Position numbers and translations under genes: made by a program
Part shown: positions 8,341 through 17,246 of the stretch, piece after piece
How the letters are laid out: each line of letters begins with the position of its first letter
How positions within the stretch are numbered: position 1 is the first letter of the stretch
The notes under the pieces: generated by a model
Database searches by the model: none
What the model was told of the DNA's origin: nothing
The model's input: the letters and a program-made list of their open reading frames with translations, nothing else
NCBI GenBank assembly: GCA_054661495.1
Contig: BAAFSQ010000172.1
Location: 1-21,499, forward strand
DNA: 21,499 nt
Direction of reading: 5' to 3'
Origin: Zygophlyctis sp. KS116
Taxonomy: Eukaryota > Chytridiomycota

Positions 8341-8410
8341 GAAGGTTAAGGGAATCGAACCCTTATCAATAGCTCGACAAGCTAGCATTTTACCATTAAA
8401 CTAAACCTCC
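8340..8410 (-). tRNA. trnD(guc): tRNA-Asp (anticodon GUC)
   Basis: The acceptor GGAGGTT/AACCTTC has one G-U. D stem GTTT/AAAT, anticodon stem CTAGC/GCTAT (outer C-U mismatch) with loop TTGTCGA giving GUC, T stem AAGGG/CCCTT with loop TTCGATT. The discriminator A73 would be position 8340, shared with nucleotide 1 of trnP, so the two genes overlap by one base on the same strand. Confidence 0.93.
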
Positions 8411-8439
8411 ATATATGGTGGATACTCATTTCGACCCCA

Positions 8440-8904
8440 TTACATATAATCCCAAAACTATTTTAATTCTTTTAAAGTTCTAATTAACTCTCTAGTAGTA
8501 TAACTATCTACATTATCATAAATATCCTGAAAATATTTGTCCTAGGCATAACTTTCAGGTGTTCTAGCTTCTACGTAATATCTTCTCCATTCATTCCAAA
8601 CAAAGCCTCTAGTCATATCTCTAAGTCTTTTAATACCTTGAATAGAATCAATGAGGTCTTTTATCTTATAAATTAAATCCGCTCGTCTATAAGGATTCTG
8701 AGGATCATTTTCATGTAAAGATGCAATATACTATCTACCATCTCTAATATAACACAACATATTATCTGGGTGATAAGGATCAGAAGTTGGAATATCTTCA
8801 CCAGTATGTGGACACCCTAAATCCTGGGCATGTAACTAATTTAAACAATCGTCCAGGGATCCACTAATAAAAGTACTAAGCCCCTAATATATAAGAAATA
8901 CCAT
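8440..8904 (-). CDS. Unrecognised 154-residue protein, open only when UAG = Leu
   Basis: This ATG-to-TAA frame holds five in-frame UAG codons, so it is invisible under the standard code. The protein is hydrophilic, unlike every other mitochondrial protein here. It has a short apolar start (about residues 1-15), a Cys/His-containing stretch ('DLGCPHTGEDIP' near 30-41), 'DPYHPDNMLCYIRDG' near 43-57, and a basic, probably helical C-terminal half ('IKRLRDMTRGFVWNEWRRYY' near 91-110). I do not recognise a family. It sits between nad5 and trnD on the same strand and uses UAG as densely as nad5, which suggests it is resident rather than newly arrived. A free-standing relic of a mobile-intron or plasmid gene is possible; nothing proves it. 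Confidence 0.7.
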
Positions 8905-8910
8905 AAGCTA

Positions 8911-8933
8911 GGACCCCCCCCTGGGGGGGGGTC
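8911..8933. repeat. B-type palindrome upstream of orf154
   Basis: GGACCCCCCCCTGGGGGGGG plus GTC is a nearly perfect palindrome just 6 bases upstream of the orf154 ATG. It is the longest C/G run of the B family in the window. It would form a strong hairpin in the leader RNA. Confidence 0.85.
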
Positions 8934-9002
8934 AAACCCAAAGGAATCAACTCCCTCAAGGTGGTCCGGAGTGGGCGAAATCTCATCAATTTGAACATAG
9001 AG

Positions 9003-11069
9003 TTATAATATAAGGATAATGATCATCTATAATAATATATAAGAAATATTCTAAAATAAGAATAAACCAAAGATAGTAAGTAAGACATAGTGAATAATAA
9101 ATCCAGTATATAAAATCTCAATATTGAAACTATTAAAATTTAATTTTCTAAAGATACCAAAGGGTCCAAAATATTGTAATAATCCTTTATCAAAATATCT
9201 GTAAAGACTAATAGAGTTATTTAATGAACTATGCATAATCCAGTAATTAAAGATATTAAAGTGAGAGAATGTTTTTGTTATCCAATATAAAGGCACTACA
9301 TTAGGACCCCCCGGTAGGGGGGTCGATACTGGTTTAAGATTGTCGGATCCAGCATGGGACTCCCTTTTAAATTGTGTAAGAAGTTTTCCTTGATATTTAA
9401 GTGGAACACCCAGATCTAAGCTTTTTAAAGTACCAATATTATATTTTTTTCTTAAAGGTAATAATGTGATTAATAAAACTAAAGGCTAAGATACAATTAA
9501 TTTTAATATTGTAAATTCAGATAAAGAACTATCAAATAGACGAATTCTACTAGGATGAGTAAAGATACTATTCATATAAATTTCAGTACCACCACCGATA
9601 AATAACTCTTGAGTCAGATATCCGAAGAATATAGATCCTAAGGCTAATAAGATGAAAGTAAATAAGATAGGGAAATCTAAAGGATCATGTATCATGTTGG
9701 TTAATCTATTATTAAAGTTTGGTTTACTCTAGAATGTGATAATTAATAGTCTGATAGAGTAAATACTAGTAAGGAAAGCAGCGACTAAAGTTAATAAATA
9801 AGCAATAGTTTGTGTGGTATTATTAGGAATAAATAGTATTTCCTAAATAAAATCTTTAGAGTAGAATCCAGTAAAGAAAGGAAATGCCATTAAAGAAAGA
9901 CTACCTATAATAAAGCAGGAATAAGTGATAGGTAAGAAGTGAACTAAATTTCCCATTTTTCTCATATCTTGTTCATCTAGTAAGGCATGTAAAACAGCTC
10001 CGGCGGACTAGAATAATAAGGCTTTAAAGAAAGCGTGATTAATTAAGTGAAATAAAGCTAAAGAGTATTGACTAATACCACAAGCAACAACCATATAACC
10101 TAATTGACTACTAGTAGAGAAAGCAATCTATTTTTTTAAGTCATTTTCTAACTAACCACAGGCTGCGGCCTATAATGCAGTAATACCTCCTAACCATGTG
10201 ATTACAACCTAATTAAGACTAGACCATTCCAACATTGGACTTATTTTCATAAATAAATATACTCCTGCAGTGACCATAGTAGCGGCATGAATTAAAGCTG
10301 AGACTGGAGTAGGAGCTTCCATAGATTCTGCTAACCAAGTATGTAATCCAAATTGGGCACTTTTGGCCATTGCTCCAATCATTAACAATATGATGGCTAA
10401 AAACTATAAATCACTATTAATTAGATGACTTAAAGGTAATAAAACTGCAAAAGACTAATCACTGGTAATAGCTAAGACCAGTATAATACCTAACATTAAT
10501 CCATAATCACCTAATCTATTTATCTAAAAGGCTTTCATTGAGGCTAAATTAGCGGACATTTTTGTAAACCAGAAATTTATTAACTAATAAGATGCAACTC
10601 CAACACCTTCCCATCCTAAGAACTATATTAACTAATTATCCCCAGTTATTAATAATATCATGGTAAAAGTAAAGAAAGAAAGATAAAAGAAAAATCTTAA
10701 AATATGAGGATCACCATTCGGGCACCCTGGACCCAGCATTGGAAATGCTGGGGATTCCGGGGGCCCCATATAACTATAACTATACTATTGAGCTAAGAAA
10801 GAAATTGTTATTACTGGTAAAAACATTGAAATTGTCAAAGTATCAAAGGTAAAAGACCAATCTAATTGAATCTATTCATATTTTATCCAATGACCCTAAT
10901 TGATGGTGACGGGTGATCCTGTCATAACTACCTCATAAAAAGAAATTAAAGTCAAGATCTAGGTAATAAACATACTTAGTATACTTAATATTGGTCCTAG
11001 TTTTATACCATTGAATCGGTTTGACTACTAACCACCCTATAAAGGTAGAAATATTAAACTTAGATACAT
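9003..11069 (-). CDS. nad5: NADH dehydrogenase subunit 5
   Basis: With UAG = Leu this is one frame of 688 residues from ATG to TAA; under the standard code it breaks into many pieces. It is an antiporter-like proton pump at the distal end of complex I. Motifs: '[10 protein letters not shown]' start, '[10 protein letters not shown]' with the Glu of TM5, '[19 protein letters not shown]' with the key Lys, '[21 protein letters not shown]', and '[10 protein letters not shown]'. About 23 UAG codons occur, many at usual Leu sites ('FLPL-L-GG', 'TIN-L-GHW'). Two GC palindromes are translated in frame: a 17-codon block (10716-10766) in the normally tight 'YSYSYM..DPH' motif, and a B element (9304-9324) near the C-terminus. 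It follows nad4 by 12 nt. Confidence 0.96.
9304..9324. repeat. B-type palindrome inside the nad5 C-terminal region
   Basis: GGACCCCCCGGTAGGGGGGT plus C, read in frame as part of '[12 protein letters not shown]'. A broken A-like word (GGATCCAGCATGGGACTCC) lies 20 bases further on, also read through. Both fall between the transmembrane core and the last helix, a variable part of Nad5. Confidence 0.85.
10716..10766. mobile_element. 51-bp nested palindrome inserted in frame in nad5
   Basis: The insert is an A hairpin (CCCAGCATTGGAAATGCTGGG, 21 bases with a GGA loop) inside GGA..TCC arms and outer GGGCACCC/GGGGGCCC arms. It is exactly 17 codons, is free of stops and reads roughly 'GPPESPAF' then 'PMLGPGCPN'. 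It splits the motif that in relatives reads like 'YS.SYM..DPH', one of the more conserved stretches of Nad5. Confidence 0.85.
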
Positions 11070-11081
11070 ACTTACCTAATA

Positions 11082-12530
11082 TTATAATATATTATATAAA
11101 GAAACTTGAATACTATCTATTATCTAATGAGGATTGACTCCGAGATAAACTATAAAGAATAATAAAGGTACAAATAAATGAATCTCTTTACGAGTTACAT
11201 CATCAAACTATACAGGTAAATGATTACTAAATTGTCCATAAGCTATTTTATGGTAAGTCCATAAGAAGTAAATTGGCTACTAAAAACTTATCTAGGTTAT
11301 TATTACTGTAACAATAGGGTTTAATAAAGCACTACCATAATAGATTAAAAATTCACTGGCAAATCCAAAAGTACCTGGTAAACTTAAATTAGATAAACTA
11401 AATATTAAAAATAAGGTTATATATACTGGCATGATAAAGGTTAAACCTCTATAATATTTTAAAGTTCGAGTATGGTAACGATCATACTAGACTCCTACTA
11501 ACATAAACTATCCTCCAGAAACTAGACCATGAGAAATTGAATAACAATAACTACCTACTAGACCATGAATATTATTTGAAAAAATACCTATTATTGAAAT
11601 ATTCATATGAGCTATACTTGAATAGGCAATAACTTGTTTTAAATCTATTAATGATAAAGCTGAGATACAACTATAAATTATTCCTAATATAGCTAACTAA
11701 GTGACAAAGGGTAAGAAAAATTCACATGCTTCGGGAAACTAAGGTATTGAAAATCTTAAAAATCCATAAGTACCTAATTTTAATAATATAGCAGCCTAGA
11801 TCACTGAAGCACTGGTATTACCTTCGGTATGGGCTAAAGGTAACCAAATGTGAAATGGTACCATAGGGACTTTAATTGCAAATGATATAAAGAATCCCTA
11901 CCATAAAATATATTGAGTTGATCTATCTATTTCTATTGATAATAATAAAGGATATTCAGTAGTACCTCCCACAAAATATAAAAATACTATTGAAATAAAT
12001 AAGAATAAAGAACCCAATAATGTATATAAAAAGAATTGGTATAAAGCAGATAATTTTTTGTTTCTACTTCCAAAGTATCCTATTAAGAAAAACATAGGTA
12101 ATAAAACTGCTTCAAAACTTATAAAGAAATATATTAAATCTAAGACTAAAAAGACCATTAAAGACCAAAAGTTAATTAATAATATAGAATATAAAAATTT
12201 AACGGGCATAACTGAAACACTTTTATAACTTTGCTATAATATTATCGGTAATAACTAATTAGTCTACCAAATTAACCAGATTGAAATACCATCGATTCCT
12301 AATAAACTTCCATTAATGGTAGTAATAAATTGAAAACTGGGATTTAAAGGATCAAAGAGAAACTACTAAATAGTACTATGCACAAAATTTAATAAACTTA
12401 GATAAAAAGAAACTCTTATACTATTTTCTGTCTTATCATAGGCCGTGTATAATATTGATAAGATAGGCATTAACTATAATGGGCCCAGCATATTCTGTTG
12501 GACAAACTATGACTAATTATTTATAACCAT
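11082..12530 (-). CDS. nad4: NADH dehydrogenase subunit 4
   Basis: One frame of 482 residues with UAG = Leu, from ATG 12530 to TAA. It is an antiporter-like subunit of the complex I membrane arm. Motifs: '[14 protein letters not shown]' near residue 105, '[19 protein letters not shown]' near 160 with the Glu of TM5, '[20 protein letters not shown]' with the Lys and the WLPLAHTE signature, then '[17 protein letters not shown]' and '[15 protein letters not shown]'. About 20 UAG codons occur, including the fixed Leu of 'SVI-L-AA'. Starts at 12491 or 12467 are alternatives; the N-terminus overlaps a half A element (GGGCCCAGCATATT). It ends 12 nt before nad5. Confidence 0.96.
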
Positions 12531-12602
12531 ATCTCTGTAATTGATATTATTAGTGTACTTATGGTCCTCCCGGGATCCATTGTAAATGTTGGGTACACAT
12601 AT
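12531..12602. other. cob-nad4 spacer with a decayed palindrome
   Basis: GGTCCTCCCGGGATCCATTG followed by TAAATGTTGGGTAC (about 12563-12596) resembles a worn B/A element. No gene is seen. Confidence 0.5.
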
Positions 12603-13715
12603 TTAACCAATAATCATTAAAATTATAAAGTAACTAAAGTAAATGACTGTTGATAATTGACTTAAGAAGACATAAGGTTGATAAGCTGGTTTTCCACCTA
12701 ACCACATTAAGAAGAAGAAATTAAAGACAAAGATCCAGAATAAAAAGTTTAATATTGGTCTAAATCTATTGGCTCTAATATTCTAAGTATGAAACTAAGA
12801 TAAGGGGAATAAGATTAATAAAGCACCAAACATTCCTAATACTCCTCCTATTTTATTAGGGATAGCTCTTAATATTGCATAAAAAGGTAAGAAATACCAT
12901 TCGGGGACTATTGAGGCAGGTGTTACTAAAGGATTGGCTGGAATAGAATTATCTGGATGACCTAAATAATTGGGAGAATAAAAGATAAATAAACTTATTA
13001 AGATAAATAGCCATAAAAATCCGATTAAATCTTTGGAGGTGAAATAAGGGTGAAATCTTAATCTATCACTAGAAGATTGGATTCCTTCGGGATTATTACT
13101 TCCGGTTACATGTAAACTGATTAAATGCATTATGACTAAGGCTAATAATACAAATGGTAGTACAAAATGCTAACTAAAGAATCTATTTAAAGTTGGATTC
13201 TCGACGGAAAATCCTCCCCAGATGAATTCTACTAAACTGGTTCCGATCCAAGGAATTGCTGAAAACTAATTGGTAATGACTGTGGCTCCCCAAAGACTCA
13301 TTTGACCAAATGGTAATACATATCCTATAAAGGCTATGGCCATCATTAAAATATAAATGACCACTCCTATTGACCATAATAAAGTTCTAGGACTTCGGTA
13401 AGAACCATAATATAAACCTCTACCCATATGTAAATAGACAAAGATAAAGAAAAAAGAGGCTCCATTTGCATGTAAATATCTTAAAAACCAACCATTATTC
13501 ACATCTCTCATTATATGTTCCACACTATTGAAGGCTTCACTCACTGAAGGAGTATAATGCATGGCTAAACTTACACCACTTATGATTAAGATTATTAAAT
13601 TCTAACCTAATAAAGACCCAAAACTCCAAAAATGGGAGATATTTGAAGGTAAAGGAGAATCTATTAAATAAGTATTAGCCTAACTCTAGATTGGATTAGA
13701 TTTACTAATTTTCAT
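12603..13715 (-). CDS. cob: Cytochrome b (complex III)
   Basis: One frame of 370 residues with UAG = Leu. It carries hemes bL and bH in complex III. Visible: '[20 protein letters not shown]' near residue 20-40, '[20 protein letters not shown]' then 'HANGASFFF' and '[13 protein letters not shown]' with the first heme His pair, '[19 protein letters not shown]', 'RFFS-L-HFVLPF' and '[16 protein letters not shown]' with the second His pair, and the Qo-site 'PEWY' near 260. About seven UAG codons sit mostly at normal Leu positions ('[13 protein letters not shown]', 'FFS-L-HF'). TAA stop. The sequence is fungal in character. Confidence 0.97.
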
Positions 13716-13746
13716 AGACCTTCTATTTGGGGATTCTTAAATTTGA

Positions 13747-13769
13747 GGGTCCACCCCTAGGGGCTCCCC
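13747..13769. repeat. C-type palindrome between atp6 and cob
   Basis: GGTCCACCCCTAGGGGCTCC followed by CC. It combines a B-like GGTCC edge with the C core ACCCCTAGGGGCTCCCC. It is the only notable feature of the 77-base spacer. Confidence 0.75.
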
Positions 13770-13792
13770 AGTTCTTAAAAAGTGCCCACGCA

Positions 13793-14509
13793 TTAGATCA
13801 TATCTCGGATAGTTATACAAGTGATAAAGGTAAAGATATAAGCTTGTAAATAAGCAATTAATAACTCCTAAGCTAAAAATAAAGAAACTAATAATAAAGG
13901 TAAACTTAATATTAATAAAGAAACATTATTTAAATAAGCTAAATAAATAAAACTTATTAACACTTTGGCTAAAATATGACCTGTGATTAAATTAACGGCT
14001 AATCGTAAACCTAAACTAAAAGTTCTTGTTAAATAAGCCTAGATCTCTAAAGGCACCATTAAAAAGATTAAAGCAAAAGGTGTTCCTGCTGGTAAAAAGG
14101 CGGCAAACTAATATAATTTGTGACTAAAGAATCCCATTATTAATACTCCCATTAAAATGGTAAAAGCTAAGGTTAAGGTCATTACTATCTCGACGGTTGG
14201 TGTTGAACTATAAGGGACCATTCCAATTAAGTTAGAAAATAATATTACTGTAAATAAGGTATAAATTAAAGGAAAGAACATCTCTAATTTAGGGCTAATA
14301 TAACTTTGAACCATTGAGAGTAAAGTTCGATAAAAGGACTCATTTAAAATTCCAAACCAACTACTTACTAATAAATTACTTTGTAAGGTTCCGATCATTA
14401 TTGAAATAAACATCACTAACTATAAACCATAATTGATATTGGTGAAATTCTATGTGAAAGATAATACACTATAAATTTCATATTGTTCCATTGGAGAATA
14501 AAAAGTCAT
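13793..14509 (-). CDS. atp6: ATP synthase subunit a (Fo)
   Basis: The 238-residue proton-channel subunit of ATP synthase. The N-terminus 'SPMEQYEIYSVL' fits fungal Atp6. Later come 'FSNLIGMVPYS' near residue 95, 'FLPAGTPFALI' near 143, 'LTRTFSLGLRLAVNLITGHI' near 163-182 with the essential Arg, and the C-terminal 'LLIAYLQAYIFTFITCITIR'. Five UAG codons are read as Leu. Start at ATG 14509; TAA stop. The first eight codons and 62 bases upstream are duplicated in front of orf-nad3. Confidence 0.97.
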
Positions 14510-14571
14510 TTTAGAAGTATTTCACACATACACACTATACTTATCTTTCGAAAATTATCCTATCCTAAGAG
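14487..14571. repeat. 85-bp direct repeat, copy 2 (atp6 leader and start)
   Basis: Identical to 5720-5804. Here the coding part continues into a normal Atp6 N-terminus, so this is probably the source copy. It holds the ACTATACTTATCTTT word that also occurs before cox1, which makes it a candidate promoter or processing signal. Confidence 0.95.
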
Positions 14572-14676
14572 ACTCTATTTAGCCCAGAATTTTTAATTAT
14601 GAGGTCTCCAGACTGGGTAGAAATGCAGAGATAACTACATAGGGGGCTGGCCCATTAACTAATCTTAGGAATGGTC
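14572..14676. other. atp8-atp6 spacer with one long hairpin
   Basis: Positions 14583-14618 begin CCCAGAATTTTTAATTATG and end CCAGACTGGG, so CCCAG/CTGGG can pair around an AT-rich centre. This is a variant of the A palindrome. I tested it as a tRNA-Met because it contains CTCATAA on the minus strand, but no anticodon stem forms. Confidence 0.5.
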
Positions 14677-14841
14677 TCAAACGGACCAGTCGCTGGGTCC
14701 AAAGAGCTAAGAATTTCTGGATACTAATATTTTCTAGGTTTTAGGTAAAGAAACACTTTGATGGTAAGTCTATAATAAAGTAAATACTAATAAGATCCAA
14801 GATATTAAATTGATCCACCAATAAGGTCTAAATTGAGGCAT
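14677..14841 (-). CDS. atp8: ATP synthase subunit 8
   Basis: A 54-residue protein starting 'MPQFRPYWWINLISWILL', the typical Atp8 'MPQ' start followed by a single membrane helix (about 8-26) and a polar tail ('TYHQSVSLPKTLKILVSRN'). It is part of the Fo stator. Three UAG codons hide it under the standard code. It ends in TGA. The last residues ('FGPSDWSV') come from a remnant palindromic element (GGACCAGTCGCTGGG), so the original C-terminus has been replaced or extended. It lies directly before atp6, the usual pairing. Confidence 0.9.
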
Positions 14842-14911
14842 TCCTTAAATTGATATCGATTCTTGTACTACATTCCACATTTTTTAAATTACTAGGATTA
14901 GACCCTCTGGT

Positions 14912-14979
14912 CCCAGCGACCCCCTACTCCCCCAGCATTTTCAATGCTGGGTATAGGGGGGTCCATTTTTAATGCTGGG
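14912..14979. mobile_element. Triple-nested palindromic element A{B{A}}
   Basis: The outer A is CCCAGC (14912-14917) ... ATTTTTAATGCTGGG (14965-14979). Inside it, between CCCAGC and ATT, lies a B element from GACCCCCTA (14918) to TAGGGGGGTCC (14964). Inside that B, in its TA-centred loop, lies a complete A, CCCAGCATTTTCAATGCTGG plus G (14931-14951). The B halves pair only when the inner A is removed, and the outer A halves only when the B is removed, as expected for successive insertions. Confidence 0.88.
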
Positions 14980-15000
14980 GTGGAGTAGAGGGGTCCATAT

Positions 15001-15897
15001 TTAACTCTAATAGTAAACTATTATTGGCTAAGTTATTATCTAACCGATAGCTATTGGTAAAATTAATAACCAACCTAAATTTAATAATTGGTCAAATCTA
15101 TATCGAGGTACACAAGATCTTACCCATAACATGATAAACTACTAAATGGTGGGTTGAAAGATTCCAAAAAAAAATATACTAAAGAAGGCTGAAATGGTTA
15201 ACATATTGGCATATTCTCCTAAAAAGAAAAAGGCAAAGGCTACTGCTCCATGTTCTGTCATAAAACCTGCTACTAATTCACTCTCTGCTTCTGGCTAATC
15301 AAAAGGAGCTCGATTGGTCTCGGCTATTGCTGATACTAAAAATAACTAAGCTACTGGAAATAAAGGAAAGATATTTTTGACCACTGATTGATTCTCATAG
15401 ATATCTGGTAAATTCACTGATCCATTTAAAAATATTATACATAACTAAACTAAACTTAAACTCACTGAATAACTGATCATTTGAGCGGTGGATCTTAATC
15501 CTCCTAAAAAAGGGTATTTACTATTTGCAGACCAACCGGAAAATATTACTCCATAAATACTTAACTCTGAAATGGTTATAAAAATCTAAATTCCTGCTCC
15601 TCGCAGATCTGTTATCATCTAAGTTGGACTTATTGGCTAAACCTACCAATTTAACTAAGCAAAGAAAAATATTATATAAGGTGCTAATAAAAATATTCCT
15701 TTATTGGACTCTGAAGGTATTACTGTCTCTTTCTAGATTAATTTAACACCATCTGCTATTGCTTGTAAAAGACCCTCAAATCCTACTTGATTGGGACCTA
15801 CTCTTCTTTGACCTGCTGCCATCACTTTTCTCTCAGCCTATGTGGAAATAGCTACACTGATTATAACGTATAATAATATTAATAAAGAACCTTCCAT
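15001..15897 (-). CDS. nad1: NADH dehydrogenase subunit 1
   Basis: One frame of 298 residues with UAG = Leu. It is the heel subunit of complex I, lining the quinone site. Motifs: '[19 protein letters not shown]' near residue 19-38, '[20 protein letters not shown]' near 122-141, '[18 protein letters not shown]' near 189-208 and '[15 protein letters not shown]'. About 15 UAG codons occur; the ones in 'T-L-AERK' and 'APFD-L-PEAE' are invariant leucines across the family, the strongest internal proof of the code change. The N-terminus is shorter than usual; no earlier in-frame ATG exists before a TAA. TAA stop. Confidence 0.97.
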
Positions 15898-15986
15898 TGT
15901 ATTATGAGACTTTTATTGATGTAAATCTTGACATATCATTAGATATTGGAATGCTTTTCTACTTAATACTTTCACTTACAAGATTA

Positions 15987-16053
15987 GGACCCCCCTGGGC
16001 CCAGCGACCCCCTATGGGGGGGTCCATTGAAAATGCTGGGGGTACTGGGGGTC
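15987..16053. mobile_element. Triple-nested palindromic element B{A{B}}
   Basis: The outer B arms are GGACCCCCCTGG (15987) and TACTGGGGGTC (to 16053). Inside lies an A from CCCAGC (16000-16005) to ATTGAAAATGCTGGG (to 16040), and inside that, again between CCCAGC and ATT, a B (16006-16025, GACCCCCTATGGGGGGGTCC). It lies in the spacer upstream of nad1. Confidence 0.85.
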
Positions 16054-16689
16054 GACTCATGTTTTTGAAAGACGTAGGAGCCCTTATTGTCAACCTAAGG
16101 CAAAATCCCTCGCCCCGTTGACTACTCGTAAATATTGGCTGGACTGAATTGGGGAGCCCCTAGGGGTGCACCCAAAACATAGGATATCCGGTGACCGTGT
16201 TTACCCTATATAGTTGAATTACTATTGCAAAGGCCGTATTTGGCAGGACGTACCTAGAACTTTATGTTCCCTTCTACAAACTAAAGTGTAATAAACCATC
16301 GATTGAAAGTTAGCATATTGGAGACTAAATCGGAGCACTAGGATAGATGCTGTGGAGAATTTGATGATCGATAATGATCAGGTTGATTGGCGTGCTACCT
16401 AAAAGACATTTATAATGAGAATACTGTTGGAGATTATCCTCGAGATCCTATTTAACGTAGGACACCACCGGTTTAATCTGTATTGCATGCTGGTCGATTT
16501 GCCAACCCTATATAAAGATTGACAAAAAAGAATATATTATAAGCTAATTGGCCCCCTTTTGAAGGAGGGCGGCCCAGTATTGGGGGTTCCCATAAGGGTG
16601 CCCCTTGTCCCAGTATTTTCATACTATATCCAGCATTAGACCTTTTAAGGGGTCGTAAACACTGGACGGGCAATACTAGGTTATCTTGT
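16054..16689. other. Unassigned region between rnl and nad1
   Basis: About 640 bases with no convincing reading frame: every frame is cut by TAA or TGA even with UAG = Leu. Base composition is more balanced than in the protein genes and many short self-complementary words occur, which looks more like structural RNA or old rRNA-derived sequence than neutral spacer. It contains a C palindrome near 16152-16172 and a worn C/A cluster near 16548-16632. I could not fold a tRNA, 5S rRNA or RNase P RNA core from it by eye. Confidence 0.4.
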
Positions 16690-17157
16690 ATAAATCTTCT
16701 ATTTATTGTCTTTCCAAAATATAAAGTGGATTGTTTCTTCCTTGATATGTATTCAGGAATTAACTTTTAAGTACTTAACCTATTTAGCCTAGAGAATGGG
16801 GCATGGCCCTAATACCTCTTTGGTTTATCATGTAATCAGAGGTACTTATTAAAAAGTCCTCTCGTACTATCTTAACGACCAATCTATTTTAACAATCTCA
16901 GAAGATAGAAACCGATCTACCTCACGGTGATCTGAACCCAGCTCACGTTCCTTTTTATGTGGAGAACAGCCACACCCTTGGTATCACTTACAACACCAGG
17001 AAAAGAAGAGCCGACATCGAGGTGCCGAACCACGAATAAGATAAGGACTCCAATTCATGACTAGCCTGTTATCCCTTAAGTTACTTTGATTCCTTAAGCG
17101 GAATATTTATATATTCCGGATCACTATGACAAACGATAATTTTGGGTTCCCCAGATC

Positions 17158-17246
17158 CCCAGTGACCCCCTATTCCCCCAGCGACCCCCCTAGAGGGGGG
17201 TCCATTTTCAATGCTGGGTATAGGGGGGTCCATTTAAAACACTAGG
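17158..17246. mobile_element. Four-level nested palindrome A{B{A{B}}} within rnl
   Basis: The outer A is degenerate: CCCAGT at 17158-17163 and AACACTAGG ending at 17246. Inside it is a B (GACCCCCTATTC from 17164, TATAGGGGGGTCC to 17232), inside that an A (CCCAGC at 17177-17182, ATTTTCAATGCTGGG to 17218), and inside that a short B (GACCCCCCTAGAGGGGGGTC, 17183-17202). The outermost copy is the most worn and the innermost the cleanest, as expected if the inner insertions are younger. Confidence 0.88.

Noticed and set aside
13183-13377. Separate 64-codon frame in the cob region
   Set aside because: It is an out-of-frame shadow of cob; the real frame continues through UAG codons.
13266-14416. cob, atp6, nad4, nad5 and nad1 as pseudogenes or intron-split genes
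   Set aside because: All breaks are UAG codons, the frame is never lost and no splice-site or intron core is seen. With UAG = Leu each is intact and of normal length.
15897-16121. Plus-strand 74-codon frame over the nested palindrome
   Set aside because: It begins antisense to the nad1 start and runs through a palindrome; composition (Gly/Pro runs) comes from the element.
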